Source: Ceratobasidium sp. AG-K (taxonomy: Eukaryota; Basidiomycota; Agaricomycetes; Cantharellales; Ceratobasidiaceae). Taken from it: a stretch of 64,000 nucleotides of DNA. The stretch lies in NCBI GenBank assembly GCA_037039685.1, contig JAWNGF010000005.1, positions 3,162,001-3,226,000 of the forward strand, written 5' to 3'. Below the pieces are notes generated by a model that saw only the letters and a list, made by a program, of their open reading frames with translations, was not told the origin of the DNA and searched no databases. Of this stretch, positions 1-9,939 are shown one piece after another. The stretch's first letter is position 1; every line of letters begins with the position of its first letter. Made by a program: the position numbers and the translations under genes.

Positions 1-486
1 CTCGAGAATCGTGGTGTGGCGTCGCTGTCATGCCGAGGCTCTAACATTGCCGAATTCCTTGAATGCTCAAATATAGAGAGACTGTGCCTGGGTGGATATG
101 ACTGCGAGCGAGTTCCTGCAATTGCATATCTACCTGATTTGTTGCCTTCGCTCCGCATTTTGCTCCTACACGGAGCCAGGAATCATTCGTTGCCTCAGAC
201 TTTCGAGAAACTCATGGAAAAAGGCTATCCGACTGCATCCTTCACCCAAGAAACTATTTACTTGCAAGGCGGGGTATTCAAATTGGATTATCTCTGCCAC
301 CTGATCAAGAGATGTTCGGTTCAAGCGATAATTTTGAGAGGATCCATTGTACTTTGTAATTCCAAGCAGCTACTCGCGACGAACTCACCGAGAAGTTGTC
401 CTATCGTGAAACAACCTGGCTTCGATTCGTACCTCGAGAATCGGACCTCAGATTGGATTGGGTGGCTGAACGGGTCGAGGTTGTAA
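1..486 (+). CDS. 3' end of an unrecognised protein gene, cut by the window edge
   Basis: An open frame runs from the first base to a TAA at 484-486, so this is the C-terminal part of a longer protein whose start lies off the left edge. The first GTG is at 16 and there is no convincing ATG start. The visible 161 residues are Leu-rich, with a stretch near residues 43-58 (PDLLPSLRILLLHG) of the kind seen in leucine-rich or F-box-associated C-terminal regions. I do not recognise the family. Oddly, the first 10 bases (CTCGAGAATC) recur near the end of the gene at 432-441, giving the repeated peptide LENR. The F-box/LRR assignment is a guess from composition only. Confidence 0.45.
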   Translation, partial: LENRGVASLSCRGSNIAEFLECSNIERLCLGGYDCERVPAIAYLPDLLPSLRILLLHGARNHSLPQTFEKLMEKGYPTASFTQETIYLQGGVFKLDYLCHLIKRCSVQAIILRGSIVLCNSKQLLATNSPRSCPIVKQPGFDSYLENRTSDWIGWLNGSRL

Positions 487-1183
487 ATCTGAGGCAATTA
501 CCGGTTTGTGTTTGTGTCCCGAATACGTAGAAATAGCACGATTATGTAATTTGGAACTGCCTAGTCTCACTTTGAGTTTGAGTTAAAGTAAATTTAGTTC
601 ACCGTACCATGGTAGCCCTGTATTTGTTTATCTGTTGTGTAATCATGCTTTGAGTCGATATCGACAAAGGCTCGAGAGTGCGGGAACCTGTTTCATGAAA
701 GAAATGCCAAACCGTCAGCTTCGTCCTAGGTGTCCCATCACCATAGGTCTACCCGGCTACAATGTTAGGGATACCAGGCTTCCATGTAGACGGGAGACCA
801 TTCAGAATAGTTGTTTTGCCTAAAGTTGCAGGGTTTCTGGTGGTGGTGGACTGCTTGGTTTGATCCTCCGGTAGATCAATCCTAGCTTTCAGAAAGAATT
901 GTCCCTTAGTGGAGAGAAGCGACAGTCTGTGGCTGTACTAATTACGTCTTGCACAAAGCTCAGCGCCATAGTCGCAGACCATGTGTATACTACCACATCC
1001 CATCTACACGAATCCTTCGAAAGCTGACATAATGGGGGATTACTAACAGTGGCTATATAACAACCCCTATCATTGATCAAGTGGCTATCAGCTGCCCTCA
1101 CCTACCACCTCGTGTGAGCCACAGCTACCACGAGCAGGCTCAGGCTGCGCACCCTAGTGTCCTAGTCAGCGGATAAAACCACA
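487..1183. other. Intergenic stretch between the left-edge gene and the BTB gene
   Basis: No frame with plausible splice structure was seen here. The stretch should hold the 3' UTR of the left-edge gene and the promoter of the BTB gene. The short frames at 635-823 (plus) and 889-1101 (minus) show no recognisable family. Confidence 0.4.
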
Positions 1184-2184
1184 ATGTCTATATTGCGTTC
1201 CGAAGATTATTATTTTCCAGGTGGCGATCTAGTCCTTCAGGTAATCACATTTATAACCTCAACAAGTGGATATTGCTAACGCTTATCTGCTCGAGTTGCA
1301 GGTTCAAGGAACCCTGTTCAAAGTTCACTCCGATATACTAAGGCGACACTCCGGCTTCTTTGAAGACATGTTGTCCTTGCCAGTAGAAAGGACCGAAGGG
1401 CTAGACGACGAGCGGCCATTATGTCTCTCCCAGGAGCTCTGCTCGCTTGACGCATTCAAAAAAATATGTCTGTTCTTGTATCCAAGGTAAGCATTACTGT
1501 TTATATAGCCGCTTGGCTGATATCTCCCGTGCGTACGGTAGAAAGATTAGCATATTCCCAATAATTTTTGTTGCCAACCTCAATGAATGGGAGCCAGTGC
1601 TCAAGGCCAGCGAAGCCTTGCAATTTAACAACATCCAGGATTACATATTATCCCAACTTCAAAAGGACATAGCTCATATTCCTTCGGAGCCTGTACGACT
1701 TCTCCACTGGGCAATGCGATCGGAACCCATGCCTCAGCTATTGGCACTACAATGCTTTTACGCTTTAGCATACCGTCGTCGATCACTCTCGGAAGCCGAG
1801 ATAACCATGCTTGGTAGCAAAACAACAATGCAGGTGATACATATCAGGGAGAAACTTCGAACTTCGTTTACTTCGCGAGAATTCCTCGCTAGCAAACTGA
1901 AGATCCGCCGATGCGAAGGGCCAGAGACGTGTCCCTACGTGATTTCCAAGTGGTTCACACGCGAGTTATCGAGGGTCGATTCAACCAATGGGTCGGATAT
2001 TTCTGACATTTTTCAACTTTCGAGTGCAGTTCCACCCAATCTTTGTTCGACGTGCGGAGCTGACGCGACTAACCATGTCCGGGCGCTCCGGTGGCGAGGA
2101 TTGGACGATAAAATACACCAATGGGCCGGGGATATAGGTGCATTAGCCCCTGCTCTGAAGCTCATAAGCTTCGGAGCATCATGA
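1184..2184 (+). CDS. BTB/POZ domain protein
   Basis: Exons 1184-1240, 1302-1486 and 1542-2184 give about 294 aa. Exon 3 could instead start at 1551, which is also in frame. The N-terminal third is a BTB/POZ domain: GGDLVLQ then VQGTLFKVHSDILRRHSGFF (residues about 13-39), the usual beta1-beta2-alpha1 core in which a short strand pair leads into the LFKVHS helix. BTB domains dimerise and often recruit Cullin-3 ubiquitin ligases. The C-terminal two thirds are alpha-helical with no second domain that I recognise. Lone BTB proteins of about 300 aa are an expanded family in Agaricomycetes. The first intron is 61 nt with a TGCTAAC branch-like site. The start is the first ATG in phase with the BTB strand. 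The specific function is unknown. Confidence 0.8.
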
Positions 2185-2541
2185 ACGCTCGTTACAATAC
2201 TTTCAAATTTCATCCAATTTCTTGATTGATAATTGAATGCATATGTCCGACTTACGTCAATAGCCGGATACAACCTAGTGTCCCAGTGCTTCAGCCGGAC
2301 CGCCTCGTAATACACCCTGAGCATCTGTTCCTCCGTATCTGTAGGTGACCCTCTAGTAATTCAGGTTGGTTTCCGGGCTATATCAACTCGGATTGATGAA
2401 CAGGGCAATCTCTCAGAGCCGGAAGATGGTATCATCGGTGCAAGTTGATATGTGCCTACCGGCCCAGTAAATGCCAAAAAGGCGATTCCGAAACAAATGA
2501 CAGGAGTCTATAGTATACATCCACAGCAAAAACTGATCGTA
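2185..2541. other. Intergenic; holds a possible relic of a BTB first exon
   Basis: This lies between the BTB gene and the 3' end of the minus-strand Cys-rich gene. At 2341-2364 a short stretch ends in CTAGTAATTCAG followed by GTTGG and could encode GDPLVIQ. That resembles the end of exon 1 of the neighbouring BTB gene (1219-1240, GGDLVLQ then GTAATC). No following BTB exon is visible, so at most this is a scrap. Confidence 0.25.
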
Positions 2542-2875
2542 TTAACTACATCCAGAACAAAGGCACATGCAACCCCCGCATAACATGGTACAAAGGCCGT
2601 CCACTCCGGCCGCGGGGACCGTACAGCCACATATGGTTTTCTTTTTCTAATATATGCGGACGCAGATTAGTAAAGCTCTCTGGAGGTAAGATATTATAGT
2701 TACCTTTTTCAGGGGTTCTTCTTTTACTTGACCTGAAGGTAATTCAGCACCTTCTTGATCAGGCGGAGCTATGAAGTGTCAGTCTCTGGGTTGACGGATA
2801 GGGTTGGAATTGCATACCTCTGGTGGTCATTTCAGCGGTCGGAGTAGGTTCAGTAGATTTCGTGTCGGCTGCCAT
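2542..2875 (-). CDS. Small protein with Cys-rich C-terminus (CYSTM-like)
   Basis: Three minus-strand exons, 2818-2875, 2704-2768 and 2542-2646, join in phase to about 75 aa. Each junction has GT/AG borders, and the introns are 49 and 57 nt. Residues 1-44 are hydrophilic and rich in Pro, Glu, Lys and Thr (MAADTKSTEPTPTAEMTTR at the start). Residues 47-74 hold eight cysteines in a short hydrophobic segment (LCTMLCGGCMCLCSGC). This layout, a polar tail followed by a Cys-rich, membrane-compatible end, resembles CYSTM-type stress or tail-anchored small proteins. I am confident of the gene structure rather than of the family. It lies opposite a longer spurious plus-strand frame (2823-3155), which explains why a longest-ORF view would miss it. 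Confidence 0.6.
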
Positions 2876-3613
2876 AGCTTATTGGAGTGGTTCGAAAGAG
2901 GTAGGGGCACGACTTTTAACACCCGCATTGAGGTGTTATTTTAAGCAAAATCACAGTATCGGGGGCTATGCGCTTCTTCTGACAAGGTTGACCGCCGCCC
3001 CCTGGAGGTCACTCCCCACACCTATCGGAGGTCCGGCTCTTGAGCTGAAGAAGCTCGGTTTCATGAACCCCCTACGTGGATTTGCGGCAGAGTTGGGATT
3101 CCTTGAGGGAGAAGTGTTAGCCTTGAGAGTCGGGGCACAGCCTTACTTGTCGTAGATTAGGGGTTGCTCGCCAATGATTGCCATCAACGATCGTCGTGAT
3201 TTGTGTCATCTTTCACGTGCGAATGATGCTCTGGAACCCGGTAGTGTCATTGTTAGCGCGCTCGAGACTTTCATGCCTTTTTGGAAGTGACACTGGCGTA
3301 TATAACCAATCACATGGTGTAGAAAATAGAAGCCGGTACCCCCGAACCCTTGCTTTCGCCATTGTATGTTCCGGTTAAACACCCAAGTTTGGAGTATTGG
3401 ACTTTTAGTCCCCCGAGGCCGCCGCGAGAGCGAAGCGAGACACTCGGCATCCGACGCTAATCCCCGCTAAAGCAATACAAGATGAGGCATTTTAGGTAGC
3501 ATCACATTTAGGCGCATGCTGTGCTTCCCAATCCGATGCCGATCGAGTTTCGAGACGCGATCACGTGGTCTTGACAGTCATGTGACATGGTGTTGGACGT
3601 TATACCAACGACG
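2876..3613. other. Divergent intergenic region between the Cys-rich gene and ase1
   Basis: This should carry the promoters of the minus-strand Cys-rich gene and the plus-strand ase1 gene. No coding frame with support was seen. A plus-strand frame starts upstream at 2823 and runs to 3155, and its first 53 nt overlap exon 1 of the Cys-rich gene. Confidence 0.4.
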
Positions 3614-6261
3614 ATGAGCCTAACGGCGGAAACACTCCTTGCCTCTCTCCACGAACACCTTGCTTTCCATACTGCGCTACTTCCCCAACTACATGCCCAA
3701 CTAGGCTTACCTCCCACTGCACTTGCAACTGAACTCGAAGAATTAAGAAAGTTATTGGCGGATGCGATTGAGACGCGGGTCGAGCGACGGAAGAAGGATG
3801 TCGCGTTGTGGGCGGAGAAGTGTGAAGAGTTGGAAAGGAGGTGTCAGGCTTATTCCACGGCACTGGGTGGGCCGGCTATCGCTGGATCGATCAAGGGCTT
3901 GAAGCCAGTCGCGGAGTTAAGAAAGGAGCAAGTACGTAGATCGTTGGCTTATGGCTATGGTAGTTGGCTAATCAAGCTCTTGCAGAACTATCCCAAACGA
4001 TTTGAACTATTACAGAAGAACTTTACACTTGTCAATCGCGTACATGCAACCAAACTAGAGCAACTTTTGGCGCTCCATGCACGAATAAGAGCCATGGTCA
4101 GTGCCGTCGGCGAAGACTTTTTCCCACCCGACGTGCTCGCACCTGTAACTGAGGTTACACCACCTCCTGTTACCTCTACCTCGACTCTTGCCCCTAAAGC
4201 TGCTGCCCGCTCGGCTCGATCCTCAATTCTGGCGATCAATTCTCTTGTTTCCACCACACGCCATCCCGACCTGACCCTCTCTACGCTTGGCCCCGCTCGG
4301 GCCCATTCCGCATCCGCATCGCCCAACGCTATCCCAATATCCTTACCCGCAACGTCCTCTGCGCAACCTCCACCCTATGATTCTGCCCCCTCCGACTATA
4401 TCCCTCCAGCCGATGTTTCTCCCACCCACTTTGCACGACTAGACAAGGAACTACAACGAGCTAAACTCGCACTAACCGAGCGACGATCCCAACTTGCACG
4501 AACGCTGTTGCACGCGTCGTGGCTCATGCTCGAGCTGGGAATGGAGCTGCCTAGTGAGGAGGATGGGTGGGATGACGAGACGAGAGAAGACATAACGGAC
4601 GGGGATCGAACGTTTGTCCGATTTTTGCGAGGGCTGGTGGATGCCGAGGCCGAGATGGAAGCTGCAGGCGAATGTTTGGGAGATGCAGAGGATGGGATGA
4701 AGGCGGCTATGCGTGCGATTGAAGGGGTTGAACCTAAACCTGAAGTTTTAGACTGGGCCAACGAGCTCGTTTCGACAGTGAGTGTTGACTTCCATATCTT
4801 TCTTTTTTTCATGCTTACGTTTGCCTAGCTTGAAGCAGAACAGTCGTCAAGGGAGCAAAGGATTCAGGACATCTATAATCAATTAGCACCCTTATGGACC
4901 CGACTAGGAATTCCGGCCGAGGAGGTGGAGGCATTCATTGATCAAAATCAGGGATGCTCAGAGAGTTCGGTCATGGCTGTGAGTCGAATCGGTCGAGTGA
5001 AGTACACATTTCGCTCATTTTTTTTCGATCTCCAGTATGAAAATGAACTCGCACGAACCAAGGCGCTAAAGAGCCAACAAATGGTTGCATTTATCGCGCA
5101 TGTTCGAACCGAACTCACTCAACTCTGGGACGCGCTGATGATGAGCCCCGAGGAACGGGCTGAGTTTGCTTGTTTCTGGGATGGTAAGTACTCCAATGTG
5201 CAACCTGTTATTGTGCTTAGACTGTTTCCCAGATGAACCCTCGGAGGATCTCTTGACCCGACACGAAGACGAAGCTGCCCGACTGCGCGGTGAATTGGCG
5301 AGCAAACACGCAATCCTAGCCAAGGCTCAGAAATGGGAGACGATTGTCGGCGAGCAACGTGCCCTCGCGGCGGCTGCGTCTGACCAAACTCGGCTTACTG
5401 GACGTGGAGTACGAGGAGATCCGGGTCGCTTGCTGAGGGAGGAAAAGATGCGGAAGAGGGTAGAGAGGGAGAAGCCCAAGGTGCGTTGGCCGTTCCGTTG
5501 AATTTAGTTTGGACGCTAATGGTTCTTGTTTTAGTTGGAGGTCGAGTTGTTGAAGGAGCTCACTCAGTGGGAGGAAGAGCGTGGCCGACCGTTTACAATG
5601 GAGGGGGTTAGATTATTGGATACGATCAACGAGGTTCGGGAAGCTGAAGCTGCATTGAAAGATCAGCGAAAGGTACGCCTTCTTGACTTCCCTGCCTGTG
5701 ATAGTCCTAATTATCGACTAGCGTGGCCGAGCACCTACACCCCAACAATCTCAGGCCCCTGCTCCCTCTGCCCGAGGACCCACACCTAATCCCGGTCCCC
5801 GTGCGCCATCACGTGCAGGACAGTTCCCAGAGCCACCATCAAAGAAACCCCGCCTAGAACCTGCTGGCGCCCCCAAAGCTACTCCACTAGGCGTATCCAA
5901 GAATCACCCGGGCAGGACCGTCAGCTCGAGTACGGCAAGAAACGCCAAGCCGACGGACGGACGACGGGTCGTTAGCGGGACCACCACCAAACCACGAAGT
6001 CCAGTCAAACCCTCGGCCGGGGACGTTCAAATGATGGGTATGGCGCGGAGCGCAGGCCGACGACAGGTGGACGAAAACGTACGAAAAGGCTTGGTAGCGG
6101 ACGAGAGCGTGCTCAAGACACCCGTGGCCAAGGCCGTTGCTGGGCGCCGGCAGAGTTTCCGACCGAGGCCGAGTCTGGATGCATGGGTCGCTGGCGCGGG
6201 CGGGCGGTTACCTGGAATGGTCTTTCAGCCGGTGCAGGTCAAGGAGGAAGAGGAGGACTAG
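3614..6261 (+). CDS. ase1: Ase1/PRC1/MAP65 microtubule-bundling protein
   Basis: Seven exons (3614-3931, 3986-4777, 4829-4978, 5036-5183, 5233-5480, 5535-5672, 5722-6261) encode about 777 aa. An upstream in-frame ATG at 3587 would add nine residues. The order is typical of Ase1/PRC1/MAP65: an N-terminal dimerising coiled coil (heptad-like LHEHLAFHTALLPQLHAQL), a long helical rod, then the conserved spectrin-like microtubule-binding core. In that core, the exon 3 region reads IYNQLAPLWTRLGI and VEAFIDQNQGC and the exon 4 region reads YENELARTKALK. A basic, Pro/Ser-rich disordered tail follows. Ase1 cross-links antiparallel microtubules in the spindle midzone and in interphase bundles, and its tail is usually phosphorylated by CDK. 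The first intron (54 nt) contains no stop and would be read through silently, so a single-exon prediction would wrongly include it. Confidence 0.93.
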
Positions 6262-6631
6262 AGATGGTTTGGTGGGAGTTTAAGTTATGTCTGTCATGAA
6301 GTATTGCCGCACATTCGTTTTTGCTCTACCTGCTGTTGATACTGTTTGTTCTGTTATTGGGGTCGAATGTATTATTGTTGTTATTTGTAACCATCGTGAC
6401 GATTATCCGATTGGCTGGAGGGTGCTTGGGATTAATAAGCCATAGGGGGGATTGTCTTGGAGATGGGCCAAACGTCATGGTTACCCCTGTTTATTCCCGT
6501 CTCAATTTACATACTTGCACAACTAAGTGTAAATGGACGAGAAGAAGAAAACATCACGAACCAGAAATGCCCAATAACGCTAATTACGCATGCAGATAAC
6601 ACTCCGTCCAGGATTCGCCAATCTTCGCGCC
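6262..6631. other. Short convergent intergenic region
   Basis: 3' UTRs of ase1 (plus) and of the WD40 half (minus) should meet here. No coding signal was seen. The Leu/Val-rich frame at 6321-6599 is T-rich untranslated sequence read by chance. Confidence 0.4.
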
Positions 6632-8881
6632 TTAAAATTTCAGCCTCACCGAGCCGTGGTGGGACAATAGCATGTCATTCTGGGGGACAAGGAGATATTG
6701 ACGCAGGTCAAGTGGGACCCACACGAGCAAGTGCCCATCGGTGTCGACTGCCCAGCCGTCCTCGTCGAGCATCCACAGAGGAGATGTAGTGCGTGCGAGT
6801 CGCGGGTAGGTGGAGGGGACGAGAGCTCCTGGGTGATCTGTAGTCGAAATTGAGTCTGCGGCTGCCAAGGAATTTGCGTCTTGGACACGCCAGACGCGAA
6901 GAACTTGGTCTGCGGATTTTGATACTATTCGGGTTCCGTCGGGGGAGAAAATCACCGATTCGACCCAACTCGTGTGTCCCCTGAGTGGACCCAGTATTAT
7001 ATCTCCGGTTTGAACATCTCGCACAATGATCGTTTTGTCCCGGGAGCCGGATGCGAGGCGCGTACCATCTGGGGAGAAAGTGAGGGATTGTATGAAATCT
7101 GAGTGATCTGTGAGCGGCTCGAACTTGAGCTGCCCGTTTCGAGTGTCTCGAAGGTGTAACGAGCGATCATAAGACCCGTAAGCAATCAACTCGCCATCGG
7201 GCGAAAAGGCAATCGAAGCAACGTGGGTAGTGTGGGCTTCGAGTAGAGATAGTACCCGCTGTCCAGTTTGCGTATCGTAGAAACGCACAGGGCCGCGCAT
7301 GAGGCTTGACGCGATATTGGTACAGTCGGGTGAGAAGACGAGATTCTGAACATGGCCGTTGTCCCCTTCATCCTTGTTATAGACTTCGCACAATGTCAAC
7401 TCTCCGCCCTCCACATCCCAGATACAGATAGAGCCATCATAGTAGCCGGATGCGATGCGAGTGCCATCCGGCGAGAATACAAGCGACCAAACCTGCCACG
7501 GAAGTGCTTCGAATGGTTCCCGGGCGAACTCTCCGCTTTGGGCATTCCATATGAAGATCTTTGCATCGCCCCCCGTGGCCAATCGCCGGGAGTCTGGTGA
7601 GAATGCCACTGTCGTGTTCGCCTCTTCGGGCCCCCCGAGCAATTTTAGAGCTCTAAAATCCCTTTCACTTTTCCATCTGCACACCGTCATGTCCCTCAAT
7701 GCAGAAACGACATGTTCGCCATCGAATGATACACCGATTAACGGGTTACTATCCGTCTTGGACCCCCCCGCCCCTCCCCTGGCTTGAGGGTCCCATATAT
7801 AGATAGCTGAGTCATAACCTGCAGAGGCAATACGGGTTCCGTCGGGTGAGAAAGCAACTGTTTGAATCGAACTTAGATGTCCTTCGAGCGGTCCAAGTGC
7901 TAACTCTCCAGTAGCAGAGTCCCACACACGTATCGTCTCATCCCCGGCAGAAACGATTCGCCCGCCGTCCGGGGAGAATACGGCCGAAAAGACGGGGCCA
8001 GAATGTCCTCGGAGTGGCCCGAGGGTCAATTGCCCAGCTCGCAAATCCCACACACAGACTGAACCTCTGGTACCCAAAACAAGCAATGAGCCATCTGGTG
8101 AGAATGCTACTGAGAACACGTCGTTAGCGTCTGGTTCAAATGGTCCAAGCTGAGTCTGGCCACTCTCGGCATCCCAGACGCGAACAGTCGAGTCCATAGC
8201 GCCAGAAGCAATAGATTTGCCATTGGGGGAGAACGCAACTGAGTTTACCCAGTCAGAATGACCTTCTAATGGGCCAAGTAACCTGTTTCCGGTCGGTACA
8301 TCCCATATGCTAACCGTATGATCTGAAGCGCCAGAGACAATACGCATGCCGTTGGGTGAAATCGCAACTGAGGAAACCCATTCACCATTTTGGAGTGGAT
8401 CCTGCATTAGTTCCCCAGTATGTGCGTTCCAGATGCATATGGTGCCGTCGGAGGAGCCAGAGACTATAGATGCACCGTCGGAAGAAAAAGTGACTGATCT
8501 AACACCGTCGTCATGCTTTTCGAGGGGCCCCAGAACGATACGATGGTTTCGCACATCCCATACCCATACCGAGGCGTGACTGGAGCCACAGGCTAAAAAG
8601 GCGCCATCGGGGGAGAACGCGACCGACCTAACACCGCAGCCCATTGGATATACACTCAGTTGAGCGAGCTGTCTTCTTGCCATGCCGGTGCCTTCGAGCT
8701 TCACGAGACCTCCTGTGCGCTGAGCGTAGCTAACAGCAATTGGATTCGTTGGTGGCCAGGATGCTAACGCGGACACATATACATGCGGAGTGCTGCGGCA
8801 CGCTGGGCTTGCAGAGAATACCGCTGCGAATCGCCATGCGTCATGAATGAGATCTCTAAGCTCTTGCGGATGTTCGGGTCC
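6632..8881 (-). CDS. WD40 half (last exon) of a NACHT-WD40 NLR-like gene
   Basis: This is a single 2250-nt exon (749 aa) that follows the intron acceptor TTAACAG (ending at 8882). The first in-frame ATG (8776) is not the true start: the frame reads upstream to 8881 through a segment ending PHVYVSALASWPP, the linker usual in these proteins. About 14 WD40 repeats follow, each with a VxFSPDGxxIxSG core and usually a VWD-like end, enough for two seven-bladed propellers. A short family-specific tail (DGHLLVWVP ... GSVRLKF) ends the protein. In HET-E/HET-D-like fungal NLRs the propeller senses non-self or modified-self ligands and the NACHT ATPase oligomerises. This exon belongs to the NACHT half at 9940-12341, now separated from it by an intron enlarged to 1058 nt by a LINE. 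Confidence 0.88.
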   Translation of the reverse strand, partial: GPEHPQELRDLIHDAWRFAAVFSASPACRSTPHVYVSALASWPPTNPIAVSYAQRTGGLVKLEGTGMARRQLAQLSVYPMGCGVRSVAFSPDGAFLACGSSHASVWVWDVRNHRIVLGPLEKHDDGVRSVTFSSDGASIVSGSSDGTICIWNAHTGELMQDPLQNGEWVSSVAISPNGMRIVSGASDHTVSIWDVPTGNRLLGPLEGHSDWVNSVAFSPNGKSIASGAMDSTVRVWDAESGQTQLGPFEPDANDVFSVAFSPDGSLLVLGTRGSVCVWDLRAGQLTLGPLRGHSGPVFSAVFSPDGGRIVSAGDETIRVWDSATGELALGPLEGHLSSIQTVAFSPDGTRIASAGYDSAIYIWDPQARGGAGGSKTDSNPLIGVSFDGEHVVSALRDMTVCRWKSERDFRALKLLGGPEEANTTVAFSPDSRRLATGGDAKIFIWNAQSGEFAREPFEALPWQVWSLVFSPDGTRIASGYYDGSICIWDVEGGELTLCEVYNKDEGDNGHVQNLVFSPDCTNIASSLMRGPVRFYDTQTGQRVLSLLEAHTTHVASIAFSPDGELIAYGSYDRSLHLRDTRNGQLKFEPLTDHSDFIQSLTFSPDGTRLASGSRDKTIIVRDVQTGDIILGPLRGHTSWVESVIFSPDGTRIVSKSADQVLRVWRVQDANSLAAADSISTTDHPGALVPSTYPRLARTTSPLWMLDEDGWAVDTDGHLLVWVPLDLRQYLLVPQNDMLLSHHGSVRLKF

Positions 8882-8924
8882 CTGTTAATCGGCAGCATTA
8901 TAGCAACTAAAGTTACATATAAAT

Positions 8925-8937
8925 ACCGAAGTAACTT
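8925..8937. repeat. Target-site duplication, LINE 3' side
   Basis: ACCGAAGTAACTT, identical to 9925-9937. It abuts the 20-nt T run at 8936-8955, which is the element's poly(A) tail on the minus strand, and lies inside the intron of the NACHT-WD40 gene. Confidence 0.9.
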
Positions 8938-9924
8938 TTTTTTTTTTTTTTTTTTCAATCTAGTGTATTAAAGATGCGTTGAGGCCGAGCCTTATGTACA
9001 ACTTCTGTAAGTAGCAACCGATGGGGAGAGAAGAAGAGAGACTGGAAGAGATAACCAACTAAGCACGTGAGGTAAAAGAAACAAGACACAAGCGGGGAAA
9101 CACAATTAACTAAACGCGCTATCTAAGTATGGATGCGAAGCGGCCCGTGGCTTTGATGTAGCCGAGAAGAACTCGAATGTTTTCCGGTGACGAGAGGAGG
9201 TAGTTGAAGGACAAGTATTCTCGCCCCTTGGAACCCAAGTGCTCGTGCCGCTCCGCTCCGTAGGCTGGGCAGCGGAAGATGAAATGCGTGACGGTTTCTG
9301 GTTCAGTGGAACATGCTGCACAGGTTTCTGAGTCCGTGCTGCCAATACGCTGTAGATGAGCCGCAAGGCCAACGTGTCCAGAGATCAAACGGAAGAGGAG
9401 TGTGGCGCGCGAGCGGTTCAGACCTGCGATCATGCCGAAAAACGTTCTCGGGTCTACCATGTTAAGACGCCGTTTCAGCTTTCGAGCCGACTTCGAGGTT
9501 GCCCAGCACCTGTCAGCCAAGGCAATATTTGCCACTTGGAACGCATCTCGGAGCACTTGAGGATCGGCAAGAGGGACATATTTCGTGAGGAAGCAGGGGA
9601 CATGGTCGGGGTTGTAGGCCTTGCCTCGTGCGGCAGCCTTGGCTTCTCGGTCGGCCTCGTCATTCCCGAAGATCCTAGCATGCGCTGGGCACCATTCCAG
9701 GCGGAGTGCGCTGCCTCTGAGTGCCAATCTCGCTCTCCGGTAGGCTCGTCGGGTCTCCTCCAGAAGCAGGCCTGGGGCACAGGTTGATTCACCACGAACC
9801 GCTCTAATTGCCAGTTGTGAGTCTGAGTAGACCACCACGTCCTCGATCGGGGGATCCTTCTCCACCAGGTGGAAGGCGAGGAGTAAGGCCGCCACTTCAG
9901 CCTCTAGCGCTGACCGCTCTCCTG
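8938..9924 (-). mobile_element. 5'-truncated LINE (non-LTR retrotransposon) copy
   Basis: About 987 bp on the minus strand. It consists of a partial RNase H coding region, a roughly 160-nt 3' UTR and a poly(A) tail (T run at 8936-8955 on the plus strand), flanked by perfect 13-bp duplications at 8925-8937 and 9925-9937. All hallmarks of target-primed reverse transcription with 5' truncation are present. An RNase H domain at the ORF2 end is expected for Tad1- or I-clade elements, and Tad1 is the common fungal one. The reverse transcriptase and endonuclease are missing, so the copy is dead. It sits wholly inside a spliceosomal intron (8882-9939) of the NACHT-WD40 gene, in the same orientation as the gene. 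Confidence 0.9.
9119..9924 (-). pseudogene. LINE ORF2 C-terminal fragment: RNase H domain
   Basis: An open frame of about 268 codons enters at the truncation point (9924) and stops at 9119. The ATG at 9949 is upstream host sequence read into the element. The RNase H core is visible: ERSALEAEVAALLLAF contains the catalytic Glu, YSDSQLAIRAV the second Asp, and GNDEADREAK the last Asp. The first catalytic Asp, on strand 1, is lost by truncation. Downstream lies the usual Cys/His-poor LINE tail with a CAACSTEPETVTHFIFRCPAY zinc-knuckle-like stretch (C-x2-C ... H-x4-C). It is not expected to be functional alone. Confidence 0.85.
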
Positions 9925-9937
9925 ACCGAAGTAACTT
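9925..9937. repeat. Target-site duplication, LINE 5' side
   Basis: ACCGAAGTAACTT, matching 8925-8937 exactly. On the minus strand the repeat starts two bases after the intron donor GT, so the donor context GTAAGT is kept upstream of the insertion and GTAAGT-like sequence is not recreated downstream. Confidence 0.9.
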
Positions 9938-9939
9938 AC

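Noticed and set aside
2823..3155. Plus-strand ORF of 110 codons
   Set aside because: It overlaps exon 1 of a well-spliced minus-strand gene, shows no family and starts at an arbitrary ATG.
8764..8958. Minus-strand ORF starting with a run of lysines
   Set aside because: It is the LINE poly(A) tail read as codons into the intron end.
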